In this document: in pieces, positions 1 to 12,844 of the stretch
Layout of the letters: each line of letters begins with the position of its first letter
Position numbering within the stretch: the stretch's first letter is position 1
NCBI GenBank assembly: GCA_022605955.1
Contig: JAKCOZ010000005.1
Location: forward strand, 56,424,750 to 56,488,749
Length of the DNA: 64,000 nt
Direction: 5' to 3'
Origin: Rallus limicola
Lineage: Eukaryota; Chordata; Aves; Gruiformes; Rallidae
The notes under the pieces: generated by a model
Database searches by the model: none
Seen by the model: only the letters and a program-made list of their open reading frames with translations
Told to the model about the DNA's origin: nothing
Made by a program: the position numbers and the translations under genes

Positions 1-1023
1 CTCTGCTGGGGCTGGCGTGCAGAGCGGGCTGGGATTAGGGCTGGAACTCACAGCATTTGGGCCGTTGTGCAATGCTGGGCAGCTGGAGGGTTTCACTTTT
101 CAGAGGGGAAAAGAAAATATGAAAAACTAGAACCAGAAAACTCTTTCCTTCCCTCCTTTTTGTTTTTTTGGACCTATCCAGAGCTTTCCACAATGCTGGT
201 GATTTAAACCAGGCCTGGAATATGAATGCTACTCTAATATTTCTACCTTATTCAGTTACATTGATGAGTCAAGGAGCTGGCTGGGGCTGAAACACAGTAA
301 TGTATATACACAGGCTACAGCTGAAATCTCCCCATGCATAGACACCTTGTCAGCTTGGGCTGGATATGGGAGGTTAATAATGTTCTGTCCTTTTGGCTAA
401 TTCTGTGAGCATGGGAAAGAGAATATGAGATTAATTTAAAATCTAGACATTCCTTCAGCTCTGGGACAGGGAAGACAAAGCTAATTTCACCGGTGGGTGA
501 GGAGAGATGGAAGGGGAACATCCCAAACTCTGCATCCAGGTTAAATCTGGCCCTGGAACTGACTTTCTCGGGGCACTAGAGCCCATGGGTATGAGAACAG
601 TGATGTTTCTTGGGGAGGAATGAGGTTACACCCTGGCACAGGGGCTGAAAGGGGAGCAGGTGCCTGGCATGCAGGTGAAGCACCTCAAGTATCATCATAC
701 ATCGCTGTCTGGACTTGGAGGTGGTAGTGGGGAGAGCTGCAGGTGCCTATTCACAGAGACCAGGGGATGGATGTAGTGTCAGACCTAAGCAGGGAGCAGA
801 CAAGTCCCACAGCCAAACATCAGCCCAGTGCTGGGAGCGGGTGCTGGGCTTTGCTCTCTGCATCCCAGCCATAAGCCCTTAAAATGGCTTCCTCTCCCTT
901 TTTCATCCATCATCCACATCTTCAGCCTTCTCACAGTCTCCCCTCCTCCATCCCCCATGCCAAATAAATCTCCTTAGAGTTTAAATAAATGCTGCAGTGT
1001 CCTGAAAGTCTTGTAGCCTTGGA

Positions 1024-1036
1024 GGGGGGGGGGGGG
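1024..1036. repeat. G13 homopolymer
   Basis: An unbroken run of 13 G on the + strand sits inside a purine-rich tract that continues as AG-rich sequence to about 1065. It is long enough to fold as a single-run G-quadruplex and is prone to length variation. Confidence 0.9.
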
Positions 1037-2216
1037 AGGTGGGAAGAAAAAAGAAAAAGAAAAGGTATTAAACCTGAAAGAGAAATAGTAGATGTGCATC
1101 TTCTTCCCTTTGGTCTCTGTGAAGGCTATTAAGTGATGCAGGGTGACTGTGGACAGGTACATGCAAATAATAGGATCAAGGCAGCAGTACAAAGGTTTGT
1201 CTCCCAATCTTAATGCAGGTGTGGGAGACACAAACCAGGTGGCTAAAAGGCTCCTTTGTTTGAAGCTGTCAGGAGGAGAAGCTGATAATCTCATGCCTCA
1301 TCCCTAAACTCTCTTTCAGCCGTGTCAAGGCATCTCCTCACATCAGGAAGTCGGCAATGACATGGCTATGTGCTAAGCTCAGTTAATGTGGTCCGAGGTT
1401 TAAACACTTCAGGTTGAAAGTGGATAATTGGTGGTAGTGGATTTTAAAAGCTCACACAGGTGCCTTTGAAAAGAGGTCAGGAGTCAAGTGCATCTCTCCT
1501 ATGAGAAATGGTGAGCCTTTCCTAAGGAGATCAAAATTCTTCCACAGAGAGCCCCGGGGCCTTGTAGGAACTGTTATTAATTTAGTCCTGTATGTTCCAA
1601 ATAATGGAAAAATGATACCACATGTGTACACGCCTAGGAACCAGGGCACGTTCACTCGGGGTAGATAGGCTTTCACCTGGCACTCCTGCATCCTTAATTA
1701 AGGAATCCAATCTCAGTCCAAGCAGGAGCAGCACAGGAGCTGCTGTTTGCAGGCAGCTCATCCCAGCTGGGGCACCTGAGGCACAGGAGGCACTGGAGGG
1801 GGGTGAGGGCTGCGTGACTTTGGCTCAAATGGGACCCTCGGGGGCAAGGACAGACCCCCAGCAAGCATCTCCCTGGGAGTCCCCAGGCCTGCAAAGTCTC
1901 TTGCTCGACTTTCCCAAGCAGCCAAAGGATTTGGGTACATGGGGTGCTGCAATGCTGGTGCTGCCACCTTAACCTATGACCTCTCAATTTTCAGGCCCAG
2001 TTGTGGGCCTTATACACATATACAGCCTGTTGGGAGAGACCTCCCTGCTGCAATCAGAGCCTTAGCAAAGCAAACACCCCTCATACCTATTCAAAACACA
2101 CCTTTAAAAGAGACCTGCTCTCCCTTGTCACTGTACTAGCTCCTCAAATTGTGCTTGATTAAGGCAAAGCTGGAGGAAATTAACATCCAATTATTTTCTT
2201 ATGGTGGATTTTTTGG

Positions 2217-2236
2217 TGTGGGGGTGTGTGTGTGTC
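2217..2236. repeat. Short TG-rich tract
   Basis: A GTGTGG / (GT)n-type tract with a five-G interruption. It is short and imperfect. Confidence 0.7.
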
Positions 2237-3439
2237 AGCCACAAGACATAAACTCACCCAAACAAGTGTGCACATGAAAGCGGATTTTGCCCACGGCATA
2301 TTGAGTTGCAAAGGCCCCACACTTGCACTGAGCTCTCCCCAGCACAGCCCTGCACCTGCCCAGAGCTAAGGGGAATTTAACAGGGCTCGGCCCTGGGGAG
2401 CAAAGACAGCTGGGCAGGTCAAGGCCAGAAGCAGCTGGTTTTGTCCCACGTTCACCATGTGTTTGGGTTTGCAACCCGAGCACCCGGGGTGACATGCGCC
2501 AGTAAAGCTGAAAATAGCATGGTTATTACTCATATTTGCACTGGGAGTGCAATTCAGTCTGCTTTGGTAAGAGGTGGCTATTATTAGCTCCCTACACCCT
2601 ACTGGCACAGATGCCTCTAGGTTTACCTATAGCTCCTTTGCTTTGAAGGCCAGATGCGTTGCCCTGTTGATGCGCACGGCCCAAACTCTCACAGAGGGAA
2701 GGCATCACCACATGGGAACAAGCCTGTCCCAGCTTTGAGAGAGGTGAAAGAATTCACTCCTCAAATATGTTCAGGTGAATCAGTTGATATTCTTTCAAAT
2801 GGGACAATATGGTGATTTTAAGGGTAACACACCTACCAGCCCCACAGGCTGGATGCTTTGTGAGCAGGTGCTCACTTTGCCAACAAAGCTGTTTGAATAA
2901 AATACCTGCTCCCATCTGTCCTCCTTAAATCTTGATTTGTGGCTGGGACAATTTGTGAAAGGTTCCCACTGGCAAAAAGATGCTACGTGTTTGTTGTTAC
3001 TATTTCCTGTGAACTTACTTGTCTTACAGTAGCACACCAGAAGCTCTGAACATGCACCAGTGAAGAAGTACACTCCCCAATCCAGAAGCTTTCAACCACC
3101 ACAACTCCCCATCCTCTGAGGAGTGGCTCAGAGCTTATCCTTTTAATTTCCATTTTATATGGCGTACTTTGATGCCAAAAATTTATGGGAAGCAAAAACA
3201 AATGGAGCCTTCGCCTTTGCCACATGGGAATTATCAAAAAGCTTCTTTTTTTAGTTTAGTTTCTCACCTGAGCAGCAGTGAAACTAATGCTTTACCACAG
3301 AAGGTTTCCCTTTTGACAAACTGATCTTTGCTGAAGGGACAAGTATCTCATTCAAAGGCATTTCCCAAGCTCTGGCTGTAAGGAACTTAAGAACAGCACT
3401 TTCCCTTTTTTTTATTAATATTGTTTGTTGGTGAAATGG

Positions 3440-3760
3440 CTTAATGGCTGCAGGGTCGGCTGACAGATAGGAGGTAACATTGTTCTTCTCCTCCGGCGAA
3501 TGTAGTGTTTGGCATGACTTCAAAATAACCCTATTGTTTGTCATCTTCTCAAAATACACTATAAAACCCCTGTTAAAAGGGAAGATAACGTTTTCTAAGC
3601 ATAAGTCAAATGCCGGGTTGCCTTTTTTAAAGCTGCTTGATGAGAATTAATGGTGTTGGATCTCCTGTTTTAAACACATTTGGCCAGGTTTTCTGAAGGC
3701 ACCTAATTTATCTTGAGGCTCTTTCATCTATTATCTAACTGTGAGCTTGTTCGTAGCTCA
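3440..3760. promoter_or_regulatory. Candidate conserved noncoding block
   Basis: AT-rich, non-repetitive sequence with TTAATGG and GAATTAATGG homeodomain-like cores and an ACATTGTT motif resembling a SOX site. It looks like the enhancer-like blocks common around avian developmental genes. This is an impression from composition and motifs only; conservation was not tested. Confidence 0.25.
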
Positions 3761-4705
3761 TCAGCCATCCTGGTTTTGACAGGGGGCCTTGTGATGAGTA
3801 GCCAACAGCATACAGTGTCGGGGCTGCGCGTATCTCTGGCAGGAAGGTGATGGGAAAAGGCTAACCTTCTGCCACTCCTCCCAGCACTTGTTAAAAACAA
3901 AACTAGAGTCTGAGATCATCACATGTCCCGTGAAGCCCTTCCTGCATCCCAGCATCAAGGCAGACCCTCACCAGATTAGGTCTACTTAATGGGCAAGTGT
4001 TACTCCTGTCCCATGGTGAGAGCTCAGGATGGTGTTTGAGGAGCTTCCTCCTGTCAAGGGGATGGACTGTGGTAGAGAATTGCTTTGGCCAAGGCACAGA
4101 CTGGTCCATGCAGCCATCAGTAAAGAGGAGGAAGCAGCAGAAGTTTGGAAAACAAAAAATAGCCTTATCTAACAATGAGGGGAAATGAAGAGCTTATGTA
4201 AAAGCCCTTGAAATGAAGAGTAATTTTTCCACAGTTTGGACCCAAGCTAGAATTATCTGGTACATGATTCAGGACCATCACAGATGTGTAGATTTTGGCC
4301 ACGAGCTCCAAAGCCATTCTGGAATCAGCTGGAGCGGTTTTGCAAAATAAGGACGTCACCATCTTTTTTCTGCTTTCAGCATCAATGTAAGCAAGCACTT
4401 GGAGTAGCAGCTATGAAGCTGCTGGAAAGTTTGTCACCATAACACTGGCTGTTTATACTTTGTGTGGATGAAAGAACAGCTTTCTTCAATTAGGCTTTGT
4501 ACTGCAGCTGGCAGGCTGGTGCCGATTGTCTAAAACCCCACCTCTCTGTGCAGCTTGTCTCAGGGAGCTGATGGATGCTGTGCACATCAATGTGCCTGAC
4601 CACGATGCCAATCTGTTCTGCTTGTGATGGGGAAAAAAATAGGACATATCTACAAGCAACAATGTGGATTTAGTTGTATTGACATGTATGGAGCGATGCA
4701 ACTTC

Positions 4706-4859
4706 ACAATCATAGGAGGGTTTGGGTTGAAGGAGCCTTTTAAAGGCATCTTGTCCAACCCTGCAGTGAGCAAGAACATCTTCAACTACATCAGGTTGTC
4801 CAAATCCCCATCCAACCTGACCTTGAATGTTTCCAGGGATAGGGCATCTACTGTCTCTC
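4706..4859 (-). mobile_element. Old CR1 LINE, 3' part (split copy)
   Basis: On the minus strand this matches the 3' end of CR1: the + strand reads from an eroded GAATCATAG-like tail through TTGGGTTG, TTGTCCAACC and TCCAACCTGACCTTGAATG to CCAGGGATAGGGCATC. It is more diverged than most other copies here. The element stops at about 4859, where a solo LTR interrupts it, and resumes at about 5269. Confidence 0.9.
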
Positions 4860-5262
4860 TGTGGTGGTTCAGCCCCAGACAGTGGCTGAGCACCACTCAC
4901 ACTTGCTCCCTCCCCCAGGGGGGACAAACAGAATCTCCATGGGTTGGGATAAGGACAGCTTACTGGCATAAAACACCATGAACATAGAACAGTAAAGGCA
5001 AATTACACTCACAGCCAGTGCTACCACAAAGTACCTTATTGACCCAACAATTACAGAGTGCTGCCCAACAGCAAGAGACCAACTTACCAACCAGACATCC
5101 CAGCCACATTCAGACTGTCCTGGAGGCAACAAGCCCCTACCCTTCCCCAACCAGCTGCTTTTATGGGGAAGTTGTGTCAGGTGGTGTGGAAACAGCCCAG
5201 GCTAACTCAGCTCAGCTGTGCTTGGCTGCTTGGGGAGGTTAACTCTGGCCTCACCAGAATCA
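4860..5262 (-). mobile_element. Avian endogenous-retrovirus solo LTR
   Basis: Read on the minus strand this is a roughly 400-bp unit ending GAACCACCACA, the form of many avian ERV LTRs (ERVL-like is my best guess). It has a TATA-like CATAAAAG (complement of 5158-5165) and, about 120 bp downstream, an AATAAG polyadenylation-like signal (complement of 5035-5040), consistent with the U3-R-U5 order. No gag, pol or env sequence adjoins it, so it is most likely a solo LTR left by LTR-LTR recombination. It lies inside an older CR1. I could not define an exact target-site duplication, so the ends are approximate to within about 10 bp. Confidence 0.75.
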
Positions 5263-5268
5263 GGATGC

Positions 5269-5436
5269 TTCCTGGGCAACCTGTGCTAGACTCTCACCAC
5301 CCTCAGCATAACAAACTTCTTCCTTACATCTAGCCTGAATCTCCCCTCTCTTAATTTAAAACCATTGCCCATTTTCCATTGCCCCTTTTCCTATCCTTTC
5401 TTGATGCTTTTCCTCTTCAATCCCTGCTCCATCCAC
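5269..5436 (-). mobile_element. Old CR1 LINE, continuation after LTR
   Basis: This continues the CR1 broken at 4859. The + strand reads CTGGGCAACCTGTGCTAGAC, then TCACCACCCTCA, then CCATTGCCCCTTTTCC, in the order expected for CR1 read from its 3' end. Homology fades at about 5436. Confidence 0.88.
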
Positions 5437-7936
5437 GTGCAATGAGTTGACATACCAGGGAGAAGACTGCTGGTTCCTAACAAAGAGCTGACACTCATTT
5501 AAAGCCAGTTGTGGTGTAGAAACAGCAGAATCTTTCCATTGATTTCAGCAAGTTTTGAACAAGTTGCCTGGATACCTAGCTATGTAACACAGCATGTGCG
5601 ACCAGCCGATAGATATCTATTTAATAAGAAACAGTGCATGGGAAGGGAACTGCCTCCATACCAGTGTGGATTTATAAGACACTGATTGCACTTTGTCATG
5701 CTGCTTTGCAGATTGGGGGAAAAATTTTTGGGGGGGGTGGGAGGGTGGTGGTGTTACAGTTTACCAGCAACCGATAGCAAAACCAGGGCAAAATAGTCAC
5801 TATGCAACACCCATGGCAGCCCTTCACAAGGAAAACTGACTTATAAGCTAGGATCTAGAGAAATATGTGATTTCTCTTTTTGCCTTGGAATTCCTTTAGA
5901 GTGAAATGTGTCTCCTAGGTCGAGCCATGACAGAGGAAAAATTATGCAGAGCCTCCGCGATGAATGAAGGGCTTATAATAATTAAAAACAAATGTGCATC
6001 TTCACATCCAAGCAGGTACACAAACCATGCCAATAGCTCTCTTTTACCATAAGAAGAAGGAATTACAGCAGATGTAGTTGCCTGTCCTACCTCCTGCCAG
6101 GGGTTCAGAGACCTGCAGAGATGTGGCGTGACCCTGGGCACTCACACGGCTGATAGTCCACTGCTGAAGCCTGTTTGTGCTTGGTGGCTGTTTGCATGTG
6201 CCAAACAGAGACTCATCCATGAGGGATGGATGGATACTCCCAGGAAACATCACCATAGGAGTGCTCTGGTCTTCCTGGACAGACTCCTACATATCCCAGA
6301 CCCATTCCTGCAGCACAGGCTGTGTGGAACCACAGAGTTGGGGTGGTGTGGCAACTTCTGTTGTACTCCCAACCTCCAACATCAGGGTTACAGCCCAACC
6401 TAAGCTATGTCTTCAGGGGGCATAGCAGGGACTGCACCCAAGCAGCGAGATGCCCAGGGTGCCAGGTCCTCGCTGGGCTGCATCACGACCTGCCAAGCCT
6501 GAGCTGAGTGCCCATGGGAAGACAGGCATGAGGAAAAGCAAGGAGGAGTAAGAGAAGAAGCCTCACATGGGGAAAATGTCTTGTTGCTCTTAATTAGAGA
6601 GAGAATAGGATGAGGTTTTTTCCCTGCACGTCTTCTCTGCTGACCCTCTTAGCAGGACTCCACCCAGACCAGAGTACACACGAGAGGTCTGGGGTGGTAG
6701 TGAGTTGTGTTGGTACGTGGGGAGGCAGCAAAATTATGGCTCAGAAAGGGGCAATACTTCTTCATGGCACTTGGAGGGAACAATTTGTAAATTGTTTCCC
6801 TGGGAATAAGGGCAGACACCAGTGCTGGAAAGACCCTGCTCAGCCCCAGGAGAAAGAACTGGTCTTCGTGCTCTGAACTCAGACTCTGATTATTTATAAT
6901 TTTTTTTCTTGTCATTCAGGCTCAAAATATTTCTTAGCAATAATCAAGGGAGAAACAATGGCCCATTCATGGGTACATTCAGCTTTTCCTTGTCCTAGGT
7001 CCAAATGGGCATCACTACTGAGAACTGCACTAACTTGGGGCTTGGCAGACCCAGGTGCAACATCCTTCTCTCCTGGGGATTTCCAGTCTAACCCTGAGCC
7101 AGGTAATTGGGCAGCTAAATCCCCTTTAAAAGTCTGGGCCTTTTTCCTCAGTTCCCTCACTGTAATTCCTCCTCTCACAGGTGGGTTGTGAGATTAGACA
7201 CATGAAAGACTCTGAGGCACCGAATGCCGCTGTGATGAGACCCATCTGACAGAGAGATCAACTAACCGCCACGGAGTGGTCTGAGGGCAGACCGAGCTAG
7301 AAAATGCCTCAGATTTTTCTGCCCAACAGTAGGATGGCCTTGTGGATAATTGATTCCCCCTTCACAAGGCTTGAAATATATATTTTAGGGTATGCAAACA
7401 TCTTTATTTTCCTTTTCTTTCCCCCTCAACAAATGGCTTTTCCTTCGCACGGGCTGGCCAGCTGCTCTGAAAATTCAAGAGGGGGAAAAAAAAATAAATC
7501 TCATTAACTTTCCCAAAGCCTTAATTGTCCCATTTATTTCAAGGCAGTAGGAAAGCCCATCTTTCAGTGGCTCCCTCACCCTTGCTAACAACTCACCGTA
7601 ATCCTTTTCATAATCCCCAGGAATGCCGATCGCTCCGGCGGAGTTTGATTCTCCTTGCTGACGAACTGCAGGGTATTTTATATCCTCTTGTCACAACCCC
7701 CTTCTTCTGCCTTTACTCTTTCAGCGAGGAAAGTCACTTTTATGTTACCCACCAAGACTTCCCCCACCATCAGTGACCTTTTCCTCTTTAGGTACACAAA
7801 AGCAAAATGTTCTGGGAGCTCTTTAAAATGCCTGAGCAACTGGTAGTAAATGAGTAATTTCCTGTTGTTCTAACCTTCTTTTTTTTCATCATCTGAGTAG
7901 TTATCTTAGCTTGGTATGTTAAGATAGTTGCAGGAA
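5437..7936. other. Single-copy noncoding stretch
   Basis: No transposon or exon is recognised. An eight-G run lies at about 5731-5738. The region 7560-7850 is non-repetitive and rich in short AT motifs, with a small CpG group (GATCGCTCCGGCGG at about 7628-7641). It could be a constrained noncoding element but was not tested. Confidence 0.55.
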
Positions 7937-8333
7937 CATAGAATCATAGAATGGTCTGGGTTGGGAGGGACCCCAAGGATCACAGAGTTCCTTTACCCCT
8001 GCCACAGGCAGGGACACCAACCTCCAGGCCTGGAGCTACACAAGGTTGCCCAGGGCCCCAGCCAACCTGGCCTTCAACACCCCCAGGGACGGGGCACCCA
8101 CCCCCTCTCTGGGCAGCCTGTTCCAGACCCTCATCACTCTCTCTGTAAAACACTCCCCCCTAATATCTCATCCAGCCCTTCCCTCCTTCAACTTCACTCC
8201 ATCCCCCTTGTCCTGCCAGTCTCTACCCTTTGAACAAGCTGATTCCCCTCCTTTTCCTCTGCTCCCTTCAGGGACTGGCAGGCTGCAATGAGGTCCCCTC
8301 CGCAGCCTTCTCTTCTCTAGGCTGAACAAGCCT
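7937..8333 (-). mobile_element. CR1 LINE 3' fragment, subfamily A
   Basis: The + strand begins with the complement of the CR1 tail (CATAGAATCATAGAATGG) and runs through the subfamily-A 3' region (GCCACAGGCAGGGACACC, CTGGAGCTACACAAGG) into ORF2 coding sequence, ending near GGCTGAACAAG. It is 5'-truncated, as is usual for CR1. Sister copies of the same subfamily lie at 17847, 28271 and 49396. Base changes and small gaps relative to the 49396 copy suggest moderate age. Confidence 0.95.
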
Positions 8334-9201
8334 CTGTGTTTGTGTGGATAAACATTATCCCAGCTCATTCCTGAGCTGATCAAACCCACGTTATAAACAG
8401 CCTTTCCTAGTTGGAAAGAAAAGAGATTTGTAGGTTGTTTTATTTTCTTCCTTTCTTTCCACCCGCCTTCTAGGCTGAAGTTTGGCAGACGCTGGCATGA
8501 GGGGAAAACTACTGTGTGCGTGTTTGCATTGCAGTAACTGCAAATCTGTCCGTTTCAATCTTCTTTGAGTTAGCACACTGGGCAAACTAGGTGGTTTTGA
8601 AATGACCTCATCCCAGGAGCGCAGCAGCAAACAGCCTGCGTGCATAGCTGAGCTTGTAACGCGAGCGGGACCTCATTCATAAACTTTCTTACCATCCCTT
8701 TTACACTCAAAGGCAGGAATAAAAATCAGCCAAAACAAGCAGAAATGGTGTTCCAGAGTTAATGGAATGACAAAATATATAGATGCTATTTTCTTACTAT
8801 TATTTTATTGTATTATTGAAGCGGAATCCTTTCAACCATCTGTAGGAGACTTTATGTGGCAATACATTCGTGCTCTCTCTTGGATTAGACTAGAAAGTTT
8901 ATTTAGCCTTTTTATTTCCTTTTTTTTTTAAAATAAAGTTATTTTTGGTGATAACACCTCCATTTTCTACCACCTGCCCTGTTTCACTGAAAACACAGAG
9001 CCTGAAAAACGTATTCTAAGCAGGGGATGGTCTGAAAAGACCATGGAAGAGTCCTTGATACGAATACAGGGGTGTTTAAATTTTTTAATTAAAGTTGTTA
9101 ATGGAGGGAGGGTGTCAAATTTTGCTCTTTTTCTGGACAAAGGCACCTAAGGACTTCATCATCCTGAAATAAACAGGTCATACGTTTGCTGTGGACATTA
9201 G

Positions 9202-9222
9202 GTATACATATATATATATACA
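9202..9222. repeat. (TA)n microsatellite
   Basis: An alternating TATACATATATATATATA tract, about 20 bp, with one C interruption. It is self-complementary, so it can extrude as a small cruciform. Confidence 0.9.
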
Positions 9223-9659
9223 TGAGGCTCTCCTGCAGTGCATGACCAACAACTACATTCAGCTTGCAAATCCTGGCTTGGAAACACCTTACCTCTCCAC
9301 CTGGTGGCATGGGTTGGAGGTCATCAAAGAAGGCACTGGCAAATCTGGCATCCTCAGACATTGTCTCAGTGAGATGCAATGTTATTTGGGCACATTTGGA
9401 GCCTTGGCCAAATGCTAACTCCACCATGCTAGGTTTCACTGCTTCTAAGTCCCTCTTGTCAGTTCAGCAGTAAAAATCAGGCTGGATGACTGCTGCAGTC
9501 ACTGGAAGGATTTTCTGTGGTCTAATATAAGTGCAATCAAGGAGCTCTGGCATGTGCCTCCAGCAACTTGGATTTGTGAGTGGTCTTACTTTTCAGTGCT
9601 GGACACTCCCAGGAGGAACGTGGTTTCCAAGAGAAGATGACAGTGGGTGTATTCAGTCC

Positions 9660-9750
9660 AACACAGCTGTAGGTATGGTACAAACATGCAATTAGAGACA
9701 GTTCCTGCCCTGGAGAGCTTGGAGTCTAAATAGACAAACAGATCATCTCC
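9660..9750. repeat. Ancient amniote interspersed repeat fragment
   Basis: The order GGTACAAACATG, AGAGACAGTTCCTGCCC, GAGAGCTTGGAGTCTAAATA matches, from memory, a widely dispersed old amniote repeat with the core ACAGTCCCTGCCC...AGAGCTTACAATCTAA. I cannot name the family with confidence. No ends or target duplications are visible. Confidence 0.5.
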
Positions 9751-11753
9751 AGATGGTAGGGGCTTAGGTTGAGTTGGTGGGAGAGCAAGTGAGTGCGTGG
9801 CACTTTCTGCTGCTGGATGCAGACAGATGGTCAAAAGGGAAGGGGGGAAGAGATAAGTGCCTTAGACTTGCTTAAAAACAGGGGTGGGGGCTCCTCAGAT
9901 TTCCTGCAAACAGCCCACAGGGGTGGGGTGAGTATGTGGCCATGGCTGCAGGGCTTGTTATTACAAGGGATGGGAAGAGCAAGAGGAGGCATGAGAAGGG
10001 AGAAGGAAGGAAGTCCATTTGTGGCAGCTTCCTATGAAATGCAGGGTCAATGCCACCATGTGTCAATGCCTGGAAGAATGGATGTGATTTAACTTTATGA
10101 GACACTTGGGAATTTGCTGTAGAAAGGAGGATTGATGGAGATGGCATGAATTTTAGCCAAGCTGTGAATGAATACTGTGATGGTAAAGAGTTTTTTCACC
10201 TTTCACCATCACCAACACAGAGTGTAGGACTTGTGCCTCAAGACAAGAGTGTGGATCACAGAGAGGGTACTGGGTGATCACACAGAAATGTCCATGGAGC
10301 AGGAATCCACTGAGAACTACAGGCAGCCATGTCAGGCTCAGAAAGTCTCTAGTCTGCAAATATCTGGGAGCTGAGTAGGTTCTTAGGAGAGTTTGTATAA
10401 ATCTCATACTCTTCTTCAGGCCTGTTGAGGTTTAGGCAACTTCCAGAGAGAGCCCATTGGACCACTGAAACCTGTGGTCTGACCCACTGGATTGCTCTTA
10501 GACTCCTGTTCCCTGTCATTTGCTCTGCCTTGGTCATCTCAGCCTCCATTTTGGGGGAATGCAACTGAAACGAAGAGAAGAAACCACTGGTTGCCTGGGA
10601 AAACTTCTGAGTATTTATTTCAGACCACAAACACCGTAGGTGGCTCTAAGGTTTGGGAGGATGTAGATGAAAGGGATTTGTGGCAAAGTATTGAATTTCC
10701 AGTGGCCAGAACAATAAAGAATAATAAGTGAGAGGCACCTCTCCAAGTAGATGTCGGGCTTCACCAGAGCAGGACAACAAGCAAAGTGTCTACCAGCAGT
10801 CAAATGCCACATGTTCCTCTGCTAATTGCAGGAGTTTACCACCAAACATGGGAAAGCTATAGTATTTAACTTGGCAAGAGGTGAGGTGATTTAACTGGTG
10901 TAGCAGAGATGTGGTTGGGCAGTATAAATCAATGAGCCACAAATTGCACAGGAAACTCAGGTCTAGATTTCAGGGTTGAGGAAGGTGGGAAGACGGAGGA
11001 ATTAAAACCTGATACCATTAAAATATTGCTTCAGGGTAGAGATGACCTTGCTGTAATGCTTCTTGGGTTTCAAGATTCCATATGAAAAGGTATACATGGC
11101 AAGTCATCCTTTTCCAGGTGTCTGGTGACACAAAGGCCAAACTTGGAGCAGGCAGGATGCGTATTGACTTGCACATTGAAAGATGTGGGAGTAGTCCCAG
11201 TTCTTTGGAGGAAAACAAAATTATACAGAGTTAAGATTATTTAGATATTATAGAGCCATCTAGCCTATCACCTGCTCTTTAGCTGGACTAAATTTCTAAT
11301 AGAGATGTTAGTTGGATGAGGGCTCTTATAAGCTGTAGCTGGAGTGAGACCCATCAATGCGTTCCCCTGAGAAAGCAACTGGTTCGGCTCATGGGCCATG
11401 TCAAGGTACATTTAGCGCCTTCCATATGTACTTGGTCCCTACCAGGGAAACTTTGGTCTATTAGAAATAGGAGCTTTACCTCTTCCTCAATTGGGACTCA
11501 CTGTCTTCAGACTTATGTAAATTCATCATATTGGGCTAAGGCAGCATCACTGTGATCAACTAAATAAGATCTTGCAAAGCAGAGCTTGTAAAGCCAGTAA
11601 GGTCAGCATGGAGGTGTAGAGCATCTCCTTTGGAAAGATATTCAGTTTCATTTAAAGACTCAACATAGCTGAAAATTATTTCACTCCAGACACTCTAGTT
11701 TCTGGTCAGAATTGGTTTAGCTGCATTTTCCAGCTGATGGAGCTTCCTTTTTC

Positions 11754-11776
11754 TGTTTGTTTGTTTGTTTGTTTGA
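11754..11776. repeat. (TTTG)n microsatellite
   Basis: Five or more copies of TTTG followed directly by a T-rich tract to about 11790. Confidence 0.92.
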
Positions 11777-12844
11777 CTTTTTTTTTTTCTTCTACTGTAT
11801 TTCGCTTTCCATCTAGCCCATAAACCTATTCCATTTAGTCTAGATTGAATTTCCTTGTGATTTGATTAAGCTGAGCTAATTCTCATCAGATGATTTGAAA
11901 CAATCCAGTCCAACTTCTTTAGATACCTTGGCAGCTGCAAACTGATCTCTACCTACTTGGAACAGCCTAGGATCGCTTCTGATAATTCAGATCATCTGTG
12001 ATGCCTTTAGGGACTGATCCAAATTCTGCTAAACCAGCATAAAGGCTCCTCTTGATCTTACAGACTTTGGACCAGCTTCCAATCTGTCCAAAACAGCAGG
12101 TAATATATCTGACTAAAGGTAAAACTTCTGGCCAAGAGCCTACAAAATGCATTGCAATACAAACTGGGGGATAATCAGAAGACAAATTTTGTGTATGTGC
12201 AAAGTATTAGTGCCCTTAATGATAAAATGTTCATGCTTGACATAATTTTTGGATGAGGCCTGGAAACAGCAGTCTCGAGCTACTTTTCACATGGGAATAC
12301 CTTGCAGGCAGTAAAGAGCAGATGGAAAAGATCAGCATAAAAGGAATGAAGTTCTCTTCATGCTACAAACCCCAGGCTCTGTGGATGCAAGCTACTGACT
12401 CTTTGTTTTTAACTGTTTGCACCTAAACAGGTGTCCTCACAGCACAGAAAACACTTTTCCCATGGTGAGAGGCAATGCTGAGTAGAGCATTTTGAGTTGT
12501 CACCTGAAAGTATTTAGGGGGCACCTCTGAGAAATCTGCTGGTCCCTCAGAAGATGCTCCATTCCCTTCAGTCCCTGCAAAACCAGCAGAACACCAAGGA
12601 CAAGAGACCTCTACAGTTCATTCACCTGAAGGACGTGGTGACAACAACCTGGCACCTAATGATGTCTAAGGGAGATCATTCTCCCACCAACGCTGGCAAG
12701 GTGATGAACAGGCACCTAAGCACACAGGGAGATGAATGGTTTTGGTGTTCCCAGAGCCTGTCCAGCTGTGCCACACCATGAGGTCTCATGCCTGGTTATG
12801 CTGCAATGCAGGCTGCACCTTGACTGAAACCACAAAGTATTTCA

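Larger units (their letters stand above)
1..4705. other. Single-copy noncoding stretch
   Basis: I see no CR1, no LTR and no recognisable exon here. The open frames are short (116 codons at most) and resemble no family I know. The stretch holds a 13-base G run near 1024-1036, a TG-rich tract near 2217-2236, and two AT-rich blocks with TAAT cores (about 2090-2215 and 3440-3760) that look like candidate noncoding elements. Confidence 0.6.
8334..12844. other. Single-copy noncoding stretch
   Basis: Mostly unique sequence. It includes an AT-rich block at 8640-8960, a (TA)n tract, a fragment of an ancient interspersed repeat at about 9660-9750 and a (TTTG)n tract. Open frames are no longer than 113 codons and unrecognised. 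Possible very old CR1 traces near 11250 and 11900 were too weak to call. Confidence 0.55.

Noticed and set aside
2149..2160. TTGTGCTTGATT, similar to the start of miR-218
   Set aside because: The match stops after 12 bases, and I see no complementary arm within 100 bp that would make a precursor hairpin.
11220..11990. Possible very old CR1 traces (ATAGAGCCATCTAGCC, AATCCAGTCCAACTTC)
   Set aside because: Only short words match and the order of CR1 blocks is not preserved, so it cannot be separated from chance without alignment.
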